A DNA stretch of 52,782 nt from Bradyrhizobium sp. STM 3843 (GTDB lineage: Bacteria > Pseudomonadota > Alphaproteobacteria > Rhizobiales > Xanthobacteraceae), in assembly GCF_000239815.1 (NCBI RefSeq), contig NZ_CAFK01000283.1, forward strand, positions 1 to 52,782, written 5' to 3'. This document shows, piece by piece, positions 30,758-39,295 of the stretch (position 1 is the stretch's first letter; every line of letters begins with the position of its first letter). The notes beneath the pieces were generated by a model. It worked only from the letters and a program-made list of their open reading frames with translations, was not told the DNA's origin and did not search any database. The translations under genes were made by a program, and so were the position numbers.

Positions 30758-32209
30758 ATGAATATGAACATCATGAACGTCGACTACAGCACCAAGATTC
30801 CGAACAATGTGAATCTCGCTGAGGATCGGCAGGTCCTCAAGGCACTGGAGGGCTGGCATCCGGGCTATGTCGACTGGTGGAACGACATGGGCCCGGACGG
30901 ATTCCAGCAGTCGCTGGTGTATCTGCGCACGGCCTATTCGGTCGATCCGCGCGGCTGGGCCAAGTTCGACTACGTCAAGATGCCCGACTATCGCTGGGGC
31001 ATTCTCCTTGCCCCGCAGGAGGAAAACCGCGTCATTCCGTTCGGCGAGCATTATGGCGAGCCGGCCTGGCAGGAGGTGCCCGGCGAATATCGCGCGCTGA
31101 TGCGCCGCCTGATCGTGATCCAGGGTGACACCGAGCCTGCGTCGGTCGAGCAGCAGCGCCACCTCGGCAAGACCGCGCCCTCGCTCTACGACATGCGCAA
31201 CCTGTTCCAGGTCAATGTCGAGGAGGGCCGTCACCTCTGGGCGATGGTCTATCTGTTGCAGAAATATTTCGGCCGCGACGGCCGCGAGGAGGCCGACGAG
31301 CTGTTGCGCCGCCGCTCCGGCGACGCTGACAGCCCACGCATGCTGGGCGCCTTCAACGAGAAGACGCCGGACTGGCTGTCCTTCTTCATGTTCACCTACT
31401 TCACCGACCGCGACGGCAAGATGCAGCTGCACTCGCTCGCGCAGTCCGGCTTCGATCCGCTGTCGCGCACCTGCCGTTTCATGCTGACGGAGGAGGCGCA
31501 CCATATGTTCGTCGGCGAGACCGGCGTCGGGCGCGTGATCCAGCGCACGTGCGATGCGATGCGCGCGGCCGGGATCGACGACCCGACCGATGTCGCCAAG
31601 GTGCGCGCGCTCGGCGTCATTGATCTTCCGACCATTCAGAAGAAGCTGAACCTGCACTACACGCTGTCGCTCGATCTGTTCGGCTCGGAGGTCTCAACCA
31701 ACGCAGCCAACGCCTTCAACGCAGGGATCAAGGGCCGTTATCACGAGACCCAGATCCAGGACGACCATCAGCTGAAGAATTCGACCTATCCGGTGCTCAA
31801 GCTGGTTGACGGCGAGATCAAGCGGGTCGACGAGCCGGCGCTGACCGCGCTCAACATGCGGCTGCGCGACGACTACTCGCAGGACTGCATCAAGGGCATG
31901 CTGCGCTGGAACAAGATCATCACCACCGCCGGCTACGACTTCCAGCTCAAGCTGCCGCATGTCGCCTTCCACCGCGCCATCGGCGAGTTCAAGGACGTCC
32001 GTGCGACGCCGGACGGCATCCTCATCGACGAGGGGACGTGGGCGAAGCGCAAGAGCGAATGGCTGCCCTCGAGCGACGACGGCGCCTACATCGCCTCGCT
32101 GATGCGGCCGGTGACCGAGATCGGCGGCTTCGCGCCCTGGATCGCGCCGCCCAGGGTCGGCATCGACAACAAGCCAGGCGACTTCGAATATGTGAAGATC
32201 GAGTCGTAA
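30758..32209 (+). CDS. boxB: BoxB, benzoyl-CoA 2,3-epoxidase oxygenase subunit
   Basis: A 483-residue di-iron oxygenase. Iron-ligand motifs are VEEGRHLW (Glu155/156, His159) and TEEAHHMF (Glu245/246, His248/249). It inserts one oxygen into benzoyl-CoA to make the 2,3-epoxide, with electrons normally coming from BoxA. ATG at 30758 has GGGAGG six bases upstream, which decides the start over longer readings. No boxA gene is present next to it or anywhere in the window. It is the last gene of the box block and is convergent with the deacetylase gene. Confidence 0.94.
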   Translation: MNMNIMNVDYSTKIPNNVNLAEDRQVLKALEGWHPGYVDWWNDMGPDGFQQSLVYLRTAYSVDPRGWAKFDYVKMPDYRWGILLAPQEENRVIPFGEHYGEPAWQEVPGEYRALMRRLIVIQGDTEPASVEQQRHLGKTAPSLYDMRNLFQVNVEEGRHLWAMVYLLQKYFGRDGREEADELLRRRSGDADSPRMLGAFNEKTPDWLSFFMFTYFTDRDGKMQLHSLAQSGFDPLSRTCRFMLTEEAHHMFVGETGVGRVIQRTCDAMRAAGIDDPTDVAKVRALGVIDLPTIQKKLNLHYTLSLDLFGSEVSTNAANAFNAGIKGRYHETQIQDDHQLKNSTYPVLKLVDGEIKRVDEPALTALNMRLRDDYSQDCIKGMLRWNKIITTAGYDFQLKLPHVAFHRAIGEFKDVRATPDGILIDEGTWAKRKSEWLPSSDDGAYIASLMRPVTEIGGFAPWIAPPRVGIDNKPGDFEYVKIES

Positions 32210-32248
32210 GGCTTTAAGCCGTCTGCATTGAGGTCACCGCAACAGACG

Positions 32249-32366
32249 CTGTCATCACCCGCGAAAGCGGGCGATCCAGTAAGCGCAGGCGTTGGTTGTC
32301 GAGACGACGTGCCAAATGGCATCGGCGCGGCGTGCTGGATTCCCCGCCTGCGCGGGGAATGACAGC
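32249..32366 (+). repeat. Palindromic interspersed repeat after boxB
   Basis: Begins CTGTCATCACCCGCG and ends CGGGGAATGACAG; the outer CTGTCAT and ATGACAG ends are inverted, and the arms form hairpins (CCCGCGAAAGCGGG; CCCCGCCTGCGCGGGG). It lies between the convergent boxB and deacetylase genes and could end transcription from both sides. Confidence 0.75.
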
Positions 32367-32414
32367 TGATGATGTTGCGACGGCTGGGCCTGACGTCTCG
32401 CTAAGCTTGGCTTC

Positions 32415-33473
32415 CTAAGCCGCATCCACCCGCCGGAAACCGTTCCACATCGCGGTCGCCGCGCCGGAGGTCAGAACCGGTAGAACGCGCGCATCCTGGT
32501 AATGACCGTTGAGCGAGACTCGCGGCAATGCGGTGAGGCGATCCGCATTCGCCGGGAAGATCATGCCGGGACGGGTGGTAACCGCGGTTTTGAAGCCGGC
32601 GCCGGCAGCCAGCGCGAACTCGCGTGGGCCGGCTGCCGCGCGATCGCCATAGGGATAGGCCATGTGAAGCACCGGCCGCTGCAGCGCGGCCTCGATGCGC
32701 GCACGGCTTCCGGCCATTTCCTGCAACGCCGTCTCTTCGTTGAGTTTGGCGAGATTGCAGTGACTTGCTGAATGCGCGCCGATCGTGACCAGCGGCTGGT
32801 CCGCAAGGGCCTTGAGCTCGTCCCACGACAGGCAGAGCTCACGACAGATGGCGGCTTCGTCCACGCCATGTCGTGCGCACAGCGCACTGACCTCGCGTCC
32901 GAGGTCATGCTCGCTCGGCAGCCCGCGCAGCCAATCGTGCAACTGCTGGAAAGCCGCGCACTTGGCCGTTGCGTCTCTTGCATCCAGACGGGTCGGCGCG
33001 CCTCCGATGGTCGCCTCGATCACGTCGGCCTGTGCTACGACCATCTCGAGCGCGAGCCACCATAGTCGGCCCAAGCCTTCGGCAAATTCGCTGGTGACGA
33101 AGATCGTGAACGGCGCCTCGAACTCGCGCATCACGGGCAGCGCGAAATCGCGGTTGTCGCGGTAGCCGTCATCGAAGGTGAAGCAGGCAAAGCGTCTGGC
33201 AAAATTCCGTTCGACCAGCCGATGATGCAGCTCGTCGATCGTGATGATGTCGATCTCATGAGCCCGCAGATGGGCGAGCATCTCGCGCAAGAACTCCGGC
33301 GTGACTTCCAGGTGACAGTTCGGCTGAAAATCAACGTTGCGAGGCGGTCGCACGTGATGCAGCGTGAAAATGGCACCGACGCCGGCGAAGATCGGCCGCA
33401 GCCAGATATGGGCGCCGCTGAGGTACAGCGCTTCAAGGCCGGCGCGGATAAAGGTCTTACGAAATCGCTTCAT
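32415..33473 (-). CDS. Polysaccharide deacetylase (NodB homology domain)
   Basis: A 352-residue CE4-type deacetylase. The metal motif appears as FTFDDGYRDN (Asp-Asp) and the HxxxH motif as HSASH, with the later catalytic-base region AYPYGDRAAAG. An early GAIFTLHHVRP strand and a weak hydrophobic N-terminal segment precede the domain. It removes acetyl groups from N-acetylglucosamine-containing polymers. ATG at 33473 is chosen; a TTG at 33491 would add six residues. It stands alone, with no nodulation or capsule genes beside it. Confidence 0.88.
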   Translation of the reverse strand: MKRFRKTFIRAGLEALYLSGAHIWLRPIFAGVGAIFTLHHVRPPRNVDFQPNCHLEVTPEFLREMLAHLRAHEIDIITIDELHHRLVERNFARRFACFTFDDGYRDNRDFALPVMREFEAPFTIFVTSEFAEGLGRLWWLALEMVVAQADVIEATIGGAPTRLDARDATAKCAAFQQLHDWLRGLPSEHDLGREVSALCARHGVDEAAICRELCLSWDELKALADQPLVTIGAHSASHCNLAKLNEETALQEMAGSRARIEAALQRPVLHMAYPYGDRAAAGPREFALAAGAGFKTAVTTRPGMIFPANADRLTALPRVSLNGHYQDARVLPVLTSGAATAMWNGFRRVDAA

Positions 33474-33870
33474 CGGAAAGCGCGCGCTCAACTGGTGCGA
33501 ATGTTGGGATCACAGCTCGCCTCACCACCTCTGCGCGAACTTCGGAAGCCCCACGGACACTCGCAAATGATATCGTTCCAGCGGAGCGGATTTGACGTTC
33601 GCGGCCTGCCTGCCGTGGTAGCGGATGCGAACGTCAAACCCAGAGCTCCACTGGCGCCGTCATTGACTCCAGACTCCCCGAGGCAGTTGCGGCAGATGAC
33701 AGGGAATTCGGATGGACGACGAGGATGTAACGGGAACGTTAGCGACAAATCGTTGAAGAAACGGTTAGCCGGATCATTTGCCGCACCCCTCAAAAGGACT
33801 GCGCATTTCCGGTTTGACAGGCCTGCAAGGGTTTGTTTTGTCTCCGTTTCCTGACCAGACGGGATGACGA
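33474..33870. other. Gap between deacetylase and OmpA-family genes
   Basis: Almost 400 bases between divergent genes. Open frames here read only as shadows. The GC content falls slightly, and a TTGACA at 33814-33819 could be a -35 box for the OmpA-family gene, but no convincing -10 follows. Nothing else recognised. Confidence 0.5.
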
Positions 33871-35265
33871 ATGCGTGGACTTTTCCGGTGGAGCGGCAAA
33901 TGGTGGCCTGGAATCATCCCGTTGCTCATACTTTGGGGCTTCGCCGCCTGGGTCAGCACGGCGCCACTTGAAAATGATCTGAGCGCGCGGAGCGCTGCCG
34001 CCCTGAAAAGCGCCGTGCTGGACCGAACAAAGATCGCGGTCGATGGCCGCGACGTCAGCCTCGGCGCCTACGCCTTCTCGGAAGAAGGGCGCCGTGACGC
34101 GCTGGCATTGGTCGCTGCCGTGCCCGGTGTGCGGCTGGTCGACGACGGGACCCGTCTGGTGGCGGAAGCGAAGCCGTTCGTCTGGTCAGCCGAACGCGAT
34201 GTGGTCAGGGTGACGCTCGGCGGCAATGCACCTCTGCCGGCGGTCAAGGCCAAGCTTTCGGAGGCGGCGCGTTCGGCGCTCAAGGGCGTCGAGGTCGCCG
34301 ATCAGATGGCGCTTGCGCGCGGCGCGCCGCCGCGCTTCGAGGATGCCGCGCTGCTGCTGATCGGCCAGATCGGCAAGCTGAAGGACGGCAAATTCACGAT
34401 CTCCGACGGAGATATCGCGCTGACGGGCATGGCGCGCGAGCTCGGCGGCCGCGAATCGCTCGCATTGGCACTGAAGGATCTGCCTGAGGGTTTCAAGATC
34501 GCCAGCAACGAGGTGAGGGCCCCGCCTTACATCTTCCAGGCCTACAAGGATCCGGTCGCCGTCACCGTGACCCTGTCCGGCAACGTTCCCGACGAAAACA
34601 TCCACGCCGTGGTGGTCGGTGCGGCGTCGCGCCGCTTCTTCAACGAAAAGGTCGTCGACAATCTCAAGACCAGCCTCGGTGCGCCGTCCGGCTTCGTCAA
34701 TGCGGTGGTACCGGCACTTGGAGCGCTGTCGCGGCTGTCGACCGGCACGCTGGCGGTCTCGGACCGAGAAATCAAACTGTCCGGCGATGCGCTGTATGAC
34801 GAGGCGGCGCGGCAAATCCAATCCGGCCTCGCCAAGGACGTGCCACAAGGCTGGCAGGTCAAGGCGGAGATTTCCGTCAAGCCCGCGGCTGCGCCCGTCG
34901 ATGCGACGGTCTGTCAGCAGTTGTTCTCCGATCTGCTCGGCAAGGCCAGGATCCGCTTCGAGACCGGTCGCGCCGACATCGATCGCGACTCGGCCGGCTT
35001 GCTCGATCGCCTGGTCGAAATTGCGCTCCGATGCCCGTCGGCGAACATCGAGGTTGCCGGTCACACCGATGCCGAGGGCGAGGAGGCCACCAATCAGGCG
35101 CTCTCGCAGAAGCGCGCGCAGGCGGTTGTCGATTATCTCGTCAAGGCGGGGCTGCCGGCCGACCGGTTTACCGCGGTCGGCTATGGCAGCACGCAGCCGG
35201 TCGCATCCAATGACACCGGCGAGGGGCGTGCCCAGAACCGGCGCATCGATTTCCTGGTGAGGTGA
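33871..35265 (+). CDS. OmpA-family envelope protein with N-terminal anchor
   Basis: A 464-residue protein with one N-terminal membrane helix (GIIPLLILWGFAAWVS), a periplasmic region of repeated BON-like segments (DGRDVSLGAYAF; VTVTLSGNVPDENIHAVV), and a C-terminal OmpA-like peptidoglycan-binding domain. That domain shows IRFETGRADIDRDS, then VAGHTDAEGEEATNQALSQK and GSTQPVASNDTGEGRAQNRR, which carry the usual peptidoglycan-contact Asp and Arg. The plan resembles mycobacterial ArfA-type proteins. A small membrane protein gene follows and was probably co-expressed. Role in envelope integrity is inference. Confidence 0.88.
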   Translation: MRGLFRWSGKWWPGIIPLLILWGFAAWVSTAPLENDLSARSAAALKSAVLDRTKIAVDGRDVSLGAYAFSEEGRRDALALVAAVPGVRLVDDGTRLVAEAKPFVWSAERDVVRVTLGGNAPLPAVKAKLSEAARSALKGVEVADQMALARGAPPRFEDAALLLIGQIGKLKDGKFTISDGDIALTGMARELGGRESLALALKDLPEGFKIASNEVRAPPYIFQAYKDPVAVTVTLSGNVPDENIHAVVVGAASRRFFNEKVVDNLKTSLGAPSGFVNAVVPALGALSRLSTGTLAVSDREIKLSGDALYDEAARQIQSGLAKDVPQGWQVKAEISVKPAAAPVDATVCQQLFSDLLGKARIRFETGRADIDRDSAGLLDRLVEIALRCPSANIEVAGHTDAEGEEATNQALSQKRAQAVVDYLVKAGLPADRFTAVGYGSTQPVASNDTGEGRAQNRRIDFLVR

Positions 35266-35270
35266 CGGCC

Positions 35271-35576
35271 ATGGCCTTTCTGATCGCATTTCATTGGGGC
35301 TGGTTGCTGGGGGCGCTGTTGATCGGCCTCGCGATGGGCTGGGTGGCGGTGGTCCATCGCGGGCCCCGCGTGTCGCGCCCGGTGATGCTGGGGTTGTCAG
35401 CGCTCGCAATGGCTCTGGTCGCAATCGCCATCACGCATGTGGTGCCCGGACGCCCCGGATATTGGCTCGAGCTCCTGCTCGTGATGTTCGTGCCCTATCT
35501 GGTCGGTTGCACGATCGGCTCCTGGCTGCGGGCGCTTGTGGTCGCCCGCAGCATGCGGCTGGGGGCTGCCGGCTAA
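35271..35576 (+). CDS. Small three-helix membrane protein
   Basis: A 101-residue hydrophobic protein with about three membrane helices (HWGWLLGALLIGLAMGWVAV; MLGLSALAMALVAIAITHVV; LELLLVMFVPYLVGCTIGSW). ATG at 35271 is used; a GTG at 35262 would overlap the previous stop by 4 bases (GTGA), also plausible. Coupling with the OmpA-family gene suggests that the two work together at the inner membrane. No known family. Confidence 0.8.
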   Translation: MAFLIAFHWGWLLGALLIGLAMGWVAVVHRGPRVSRPVMLGLSALAMALVAIAITHVVPGRPGYWLELLLVMFVPYLVGCTIGSWLRALVVARSMRLGAAG

Positions 35577-35641
35577 TTATCTTGCGCTCATCGCGTGGCG
35601 GCGGCGCTCTGGCGCTCGCCGTTCTTGTTTGCGCTTGACGC

Positions 35642-35661
35642 TAATACGTACGTACGTATTA
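35642..35661. promoter_or_regulatory. 20-bp perfect palindrome, probable TetR operator
   Basis: TAATACGTACGTACGTATTA is a perfect palindrome with a triple ACGT core. It ends 8 bases before the tetR start codon, so a protein bound there would block both transcription and the ribosome site region. ACGTACGT-type palindromes are known targets of several TetR regulators, which suggests autorepression. Confidence 0.7.
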
Positions 35662-35669
35662 TAAAGCTC

Positions 35670-36260
35670 ATGCCAAAGCCATCGCTCAAAGACGCCATTC
35701 TCGACGCCGGGCTCAGGGTCATGTTCCGGGCCGGCTATCATGGCTCCAGCGTGCGCGACGTCGTGCAGGAGGCGGGGGCCCCGCAGGGGTCGTTCACCAA
35801 TCACTTCCGCTCCAAGGAGGCGTTCGCCAGCGAAGTGCTGGAGCGGTATTTTTCGCACGTGCAAGGGCTGGTCGCACTGGCGCTGGACGATACGTCACTG
35901 ACGCCGCGGGCGCGGCTGCGGCGCTATCTCGACATCATCACGGGTCGGCTCGCGGCTGATGATTGGATGCGCGGCTGCCTGATCGGCGACCTCAGCCTGG
36001 AGGCGTCCGGGAACAGCGAGCTCCTGCGCGCCCAACTCGACACGATCTTCAGGGCCTGGCGCACCCCCTTCGCCGCCTGCATCGCCGAGGCTCAGCAAGC
36101 GGGCGAGATCGCCGCGGACTTTGCGCCCGATGAGCTTGCCGAGTTCCTGCTCGCCTCCTGGCAGGGCGCGATGCTGCGCATGAAGGTGGAGCGCAGCCCG
36201 GCGGCGCTCGAGCGTTTCAAGACCATCGCCTTCAACACCGTCTTCAAGGAGCCATCATGA
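35670..36260 (+). CDS. TetR-family transcriptional regulator
   Basis: A 196-residue repressor. The helix-turn-helix lies in residues 6-50 (LKDAILDAGLRVMFRAGYHG, then VRDVVQEAGAPQGSFTNHFR), followed by an all-helical ligand domain with the TetR_C-type segment MRGCLIGDLSLEASGNSELL. The ATG at 35670 is chosen because the palindrome lies just before it. It overlaps the dehalogenase gene by 4 bases (ATGA), so it most likely controls that gene and itself. Confidence 0.92.
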   Translation: MPKPSLKDAILDAGLRVMFRAGYHGSSVRDVVQEAGAPQGSFTNHFRSKEAFASEVLERYFSHVQGLVALALDDTSLTPRARLRRYLDIITGRLAADDWMRGCLIGDLSLEASGNSELLRAQLDTIFRAWRTPFAACIAEAQQAGEIAADFAPDELAEFLLASWQGAMLRMKVERSPAALERFKTIAFNTVFKEPS

Positions 36261-37168
36261 CCGAGACTGCTCAATCCGGCCTCCATCATCTGGACGTGCT
36301 CGACACCACCATGGCCTATCGGGAGATGGGCCGCACTGACGCGCCCGTCGCGCTGTTTCTGCACGGCAACCCGACCTCGTCCTACATCTGGCGCAACATC
36401 ATGCCGCTGGTGGCGCCGGTGGCGCGCTGCGTCGCACCCGATCTCGTCGGCTTCGGCCAGTCCGGCAAACCGGATATCGGCTATCGCTTCTTCGACCAGG
36501 CCCGTTATCTCGATGCATTCGTCGACGGCCTCGGTCTGCGCTCGGCCTATCTGGTGGCGCAGGATTGGGGCACGGCGCTCGCTTTCCATCTCGCCGCGCG
36601 GCGCCCCTCCTTGGTGCGCGGGCTAGCGTTCATGGAGTTCATCCGGCCGATGGCGGACTGGTCGGATTTCGATCCCACGCACGGCGTTCGCGAGCAGACC
36701 TTCCGCAGGTTCAGGACGGCCGGCGAGGGCGAGGCGATGATCCTGGAAGGCAACGCCTTTGTCGAGCGGGTGCTGCCGGGTGGCGTGGTGCGCGCCTTGA
36801 GCGAGGACGAGATGGCGGCTTACCGCGCGCCATTTGCGACGCCTGAGAGCCGCCGTCCGACGCTGGTGCTGCCGCGCGAACTGCCGATCGGCGGCGAACC
36901 GGCCGATGTCGATCAAGCGCTCCGGATAGCGCACGCGGCCCTTGCTGCATCGCGTTATCCGAAGCTCCTGTTCGTGGGCGACCCCGGCGCATTGGTATCG
37001 CCATCCCGGGCGAAGGAATTTGCGGCATCGCTGCATAACATTGCGGTGATCCCACTTGGCGCGGGCCGGCATTTTCTGCAGGAAGATCATCCCGAGGCGA
37101 TCGGTCGCTCTGTTGCCGGTTGGATCGCCGGCATCGAGACGGCCACCGCGCTCGGCAATGCGGCCTAG
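36257..37168 (+). CDS. Haloalkane dehalogenase, DbjA-like
   Basis: A 303-residue alpha/beta hydrolase. Halide-stabilising Asn38 (LHGNPTSSYIWR) and Trp104, nucleophile Asp103 (LVAQDWGTALAFH), acid Glu127 (AFMEFIRPM) and base His272 (GAGRHFLQED) are all present, matching the Bradyrhizobium enzyme DbjA as I remember it. After Glu127 the cap region is about eight residues shorter than in DbjA, so the His falls at 272 instead of 280. It hydrolyses halogenated alkanes to alcohols and halide. It is translated directly after tetR with a 4-base overlap. Confidence 0.93.
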   Translation: MTETAQSGLHHLDVLDTTMAYREMGRTDAPVALFLHGNPTSSYIWRNIMPLVAPVARCVAPDLVGFGQSGKPDIGYRFFDQARYLDAFVDGLGLRSAYLVAQDWGTALAFHLAARRPSLVRGLAFMEFIRPMADWSDFDPTHGVREQTFRRFRTAGEGEAMILEGNAFVERVLPGGVVRALSEDEMAAYRAPFATPESRRPTLVLPRELPIGGEPADVDQALRIAHAALAASRYPKLLFVGDPGALVSPSRAKEFAASLHNIAVIPLGAGRHFLQEDHPEAIGRSVAGWIAGIETATALGNAA

Positions 37169-37227
37169 TTCGCGCCACCGCTGACGCCCAAAGCGGTCGC
37201 GAACCGGCGCGGCCAGGGAGAGCGGAC

Positions 37228-37656
37228 GTGCCTGTATTGACCGAACGGCTTGATGTCGTCGATTGGGACGCGCTCGCGGCGCTCTATCGCGCCGCGTCAA
37301 TGGGCGACAAGTCGCCCGACGATCTCGCGCGGGTATTCGGCAACAGCATGTTCCGCGTATTTGCGCTGGAGGCGAACCGCCTGGTCGGGGCCGGGCGTGT
37401 GTTGGCCGATGGCTACGATTGTGCCTATCTCTGCGATGTCGCCGTCATGCCGGACCAGCAGGGCCGCGGGACTGGAACACAAATCATTGAGCGGCTGCTG
37501 CAGCTGTCAAAAGGCCATCGGAAGATTATCCTCTATGCCGTGCCGGGGAAGGAGGCCGTCTACCGACGTTTCGGTTTTCGCCGCATGACCACGGCGATGG
37601 CAGTCTTCGCCGATCAGGCGTCTGCGAGCGCGCGTGGTCTGTTGGAGCAGGACTGA
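37228..37656 (+). CDS. GNAT-family N-acetyltransferase
   Basis: A 142-residue acetyltransferase. The acetyl-CoA motif A is CDVAVMPDQQGRGTGTQIIE (Q/RxxGxG/A), and the C-terminal part carries YAVPGKEAVYRRFGFRRM, typical of motif B. GTG at 37228 is used because AGGGAG lies seven bases upstream and no ATG fits. The acceptor is unknown. It lies 59 bases after the dehalogenase gene on the same strand. Confidence 0.85.
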   Translation: MPVLTERLDVVDWDALAALYRAASMGDKSPDDLARVFGNSMFRVFALEANRLVGAGRVLADGYDCAYLCDVAVMPDQQGRGTGTQIIERLLQLSKGHRKIILYAVPGKEAVYRRFGFRRMTTAMAVFADQASASARGLLEQD

Positions 37657-38113
37657 GCGTGAGGACGTTCCCCCCCAGAAGGGCGCAATGCAAGGGGACG
37701 TGAACGCGGCGATGCGAGATGCAATTCCAAGCGATCAGGCCGGCCGGGGTCCGCGCCGCGTGCTTCCGCGGTGCGCCCTCCGGAAACCTTCCGCTTCCCC
37801 TCATCCTCACAGAAGTTTAACCTGGAGCCGGCAGGCTAGGCGGCCCTCCCTGGGCTCATCCTGGGCTAATACGGTGTCGTCGCCCGTGCGGCAAAACGAT
37901 GCATCGGATCGGTCAGAAGCCTGCTAAGTATACTGTATGTGCCCGTGTTTTGTTCACACCTGCCGAGTTCCCCAAGGGCCCGAAACGCGGTACGAGGGCC
38001 TTGCATGAGACATGGCGCGAACTGCCTGGATTCGCGTTTGTTCTCTGTGCGAGCGGTCGCGTTCCCGAGCGGACTTTCTCACGCGGTTCGCCGGGTCACG
38101 GTTAGAGGTGTAG
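37657..38113. other. Gap without recognised gene
   Basis: About 457 bases between the acetyltransferase gene and the YbhN-like gene. The open frames here have no protein-like features. No repeat family, clear hairpin or promoter was recognised; it should hold the promoter of the membrane-protein gene. Confidence 0.5.
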
Positions 38114-39169
38114 ATGCTTGAAGCCATACGCGGAGCGACCTCTGTCCTGCGCCAGAAACAGGTGCTGCATAAGCTTGGAGTGATTATCAGCATCGCGGTG
38201 ATCGTGATCGCATGCCGCGTGCTCTATCACATGCTGCGTGGCATCGACATCAGCGAGGTGCTCGAAGCGATCAAGAGCACGGAGCCGTACCAGATCGCGC
38301 TTGCGGCGCTGTTCGTCGCGGCGGGCTATTTCACGCTGACCTTCTATGACCTTTTCGCGGTACGTGCGATCGGGCAGAGCCAGGTGCCGTACCGGGTCAA
38401 CGCGCTCGCCGCCTTCACCAGCTATTCGATCGGCCACAATGTCGGGGCGAGCGTCTTCACCGGCGGCGCGGTGCGCTACCGGATCTATTCGGCTTATGGT
38501 CTGAATGCGATCGACGTCGCCAAGATCTGCTTCCTTGCCGGCCTGACGTTTTGGCTCGGCAATGCCGCGGTGCTCGGCCTCGGCATCACCTATCATCCGG
38601 AAGCCGCCGCTTCGATCGACCAGCTGCCGCCGTGGCTGAACCGCGTGGTGGCGATCGCGATCCTGCTCACGCTGTTTGGCTACGTCGCCTGGGTCTGGAC
38701 CAAGCCGCGCATGGTCGGCCGCGGGCCCTGGACGGTGATGCTGCCGGGCGGCCCGCTCACTTTGCTTCAGATCGCGATCGGGATCATCGATCTCGGCTTC
38801 TGCGCGCTCGCAATGTATGTGCTGGTCCCGGACGAACCCAACCTCGGCTTCGTTGTGGTCGCCGTGATCTTTGTCGCCGCGACGCTCCTGGGATTTGCGA
38901 GCCATTCGCCCGGCGGCCTGGGCGTGTTCGATGCCGCCATGCTGGTCGGCCTCTGGCAGATGGACCGGGAGGAGCTGCTTGCCGGCATGCTGCTGTTCCG
39001 GATGCTGTATTATCTCGCACCCTTCGTCATATCTGTAATCTTGCTGACGTTTCGCGAGATTATCATCAGCGCTCGATCCAAACGGCTGCGTCAGGCGGCT
39101 CTGCATTTCGAGCCAGGGCGTGCGCCTGAAGCCGCTTATGTGACAGACCGAAGAGACCCCGGCGTTTGA
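38114..39169 (+). CDS. YbhN/UPF0104-like membrane protein (LPG synthase transmembrane domain)
   Basis: A 351-residue protein with about eight membrane helices. The motifs SYSIGHNVGASVFTGGAVRY and FASHSPGGLGVFDAAML are those of the lysylphosphatidylglycerol synthetase transmembrane family (also called UPF0104). It has no soluble aminoacyl-transfer domain, so it is the flippase-like part alone. Members are thought to move lipids, but the substrate here is unknown. It stands upstream of phoR with a 126-base gap. Confidence 0.85.
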   Translation: MLEAIRGATSVLRQKQVLHKLGVIISIAVIVIACRVLYHMLRGIDISEVLEAIKSTEPYQIALAALFVAAGYFTLTFYDLFAVRAIGQSQVPYRVNALAAFTSYSIGHNVGASVFTGGAVRYRIYSAYGLNAIDVAKICFLAGLTFWLGNAAVLGLGITYHPEAAASIDQLPPWLNRVVAIAILLTLFGYVAWVWTKPRMVGRGPWTVMLPGGPLTLLQIAIGIIDLGFCALAMYVLVPDEPNLGFVVVAVIFVAATLLGFASHSPGGLGVFDAAMLVGLWQMDREELLAGMLLFRMLYYLAPFVISVILLTFREIIISARSKRLRQAALHFEPGRAPEAAYVTDRRDPGV

Positions 39170-39295
39170 GAAGGCGAGGGACGACCTGTCGATGCCGCAA
39201 TGCCCGGGGGAAACGGTGCTCGGGGATTTCGGACAGAGGTCGCGAAGCCAAATCCCCGACATCACGTCTCGATCCGAAGTTGACATTGAGAAGTA

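Noticed and set aside
33222..33854. Plus-strand frame extending from the deacetylase antisense into the intergenic gap
   Set aside because: First half is antisense to the deacetylase; the part in the gap has no recognisable features.
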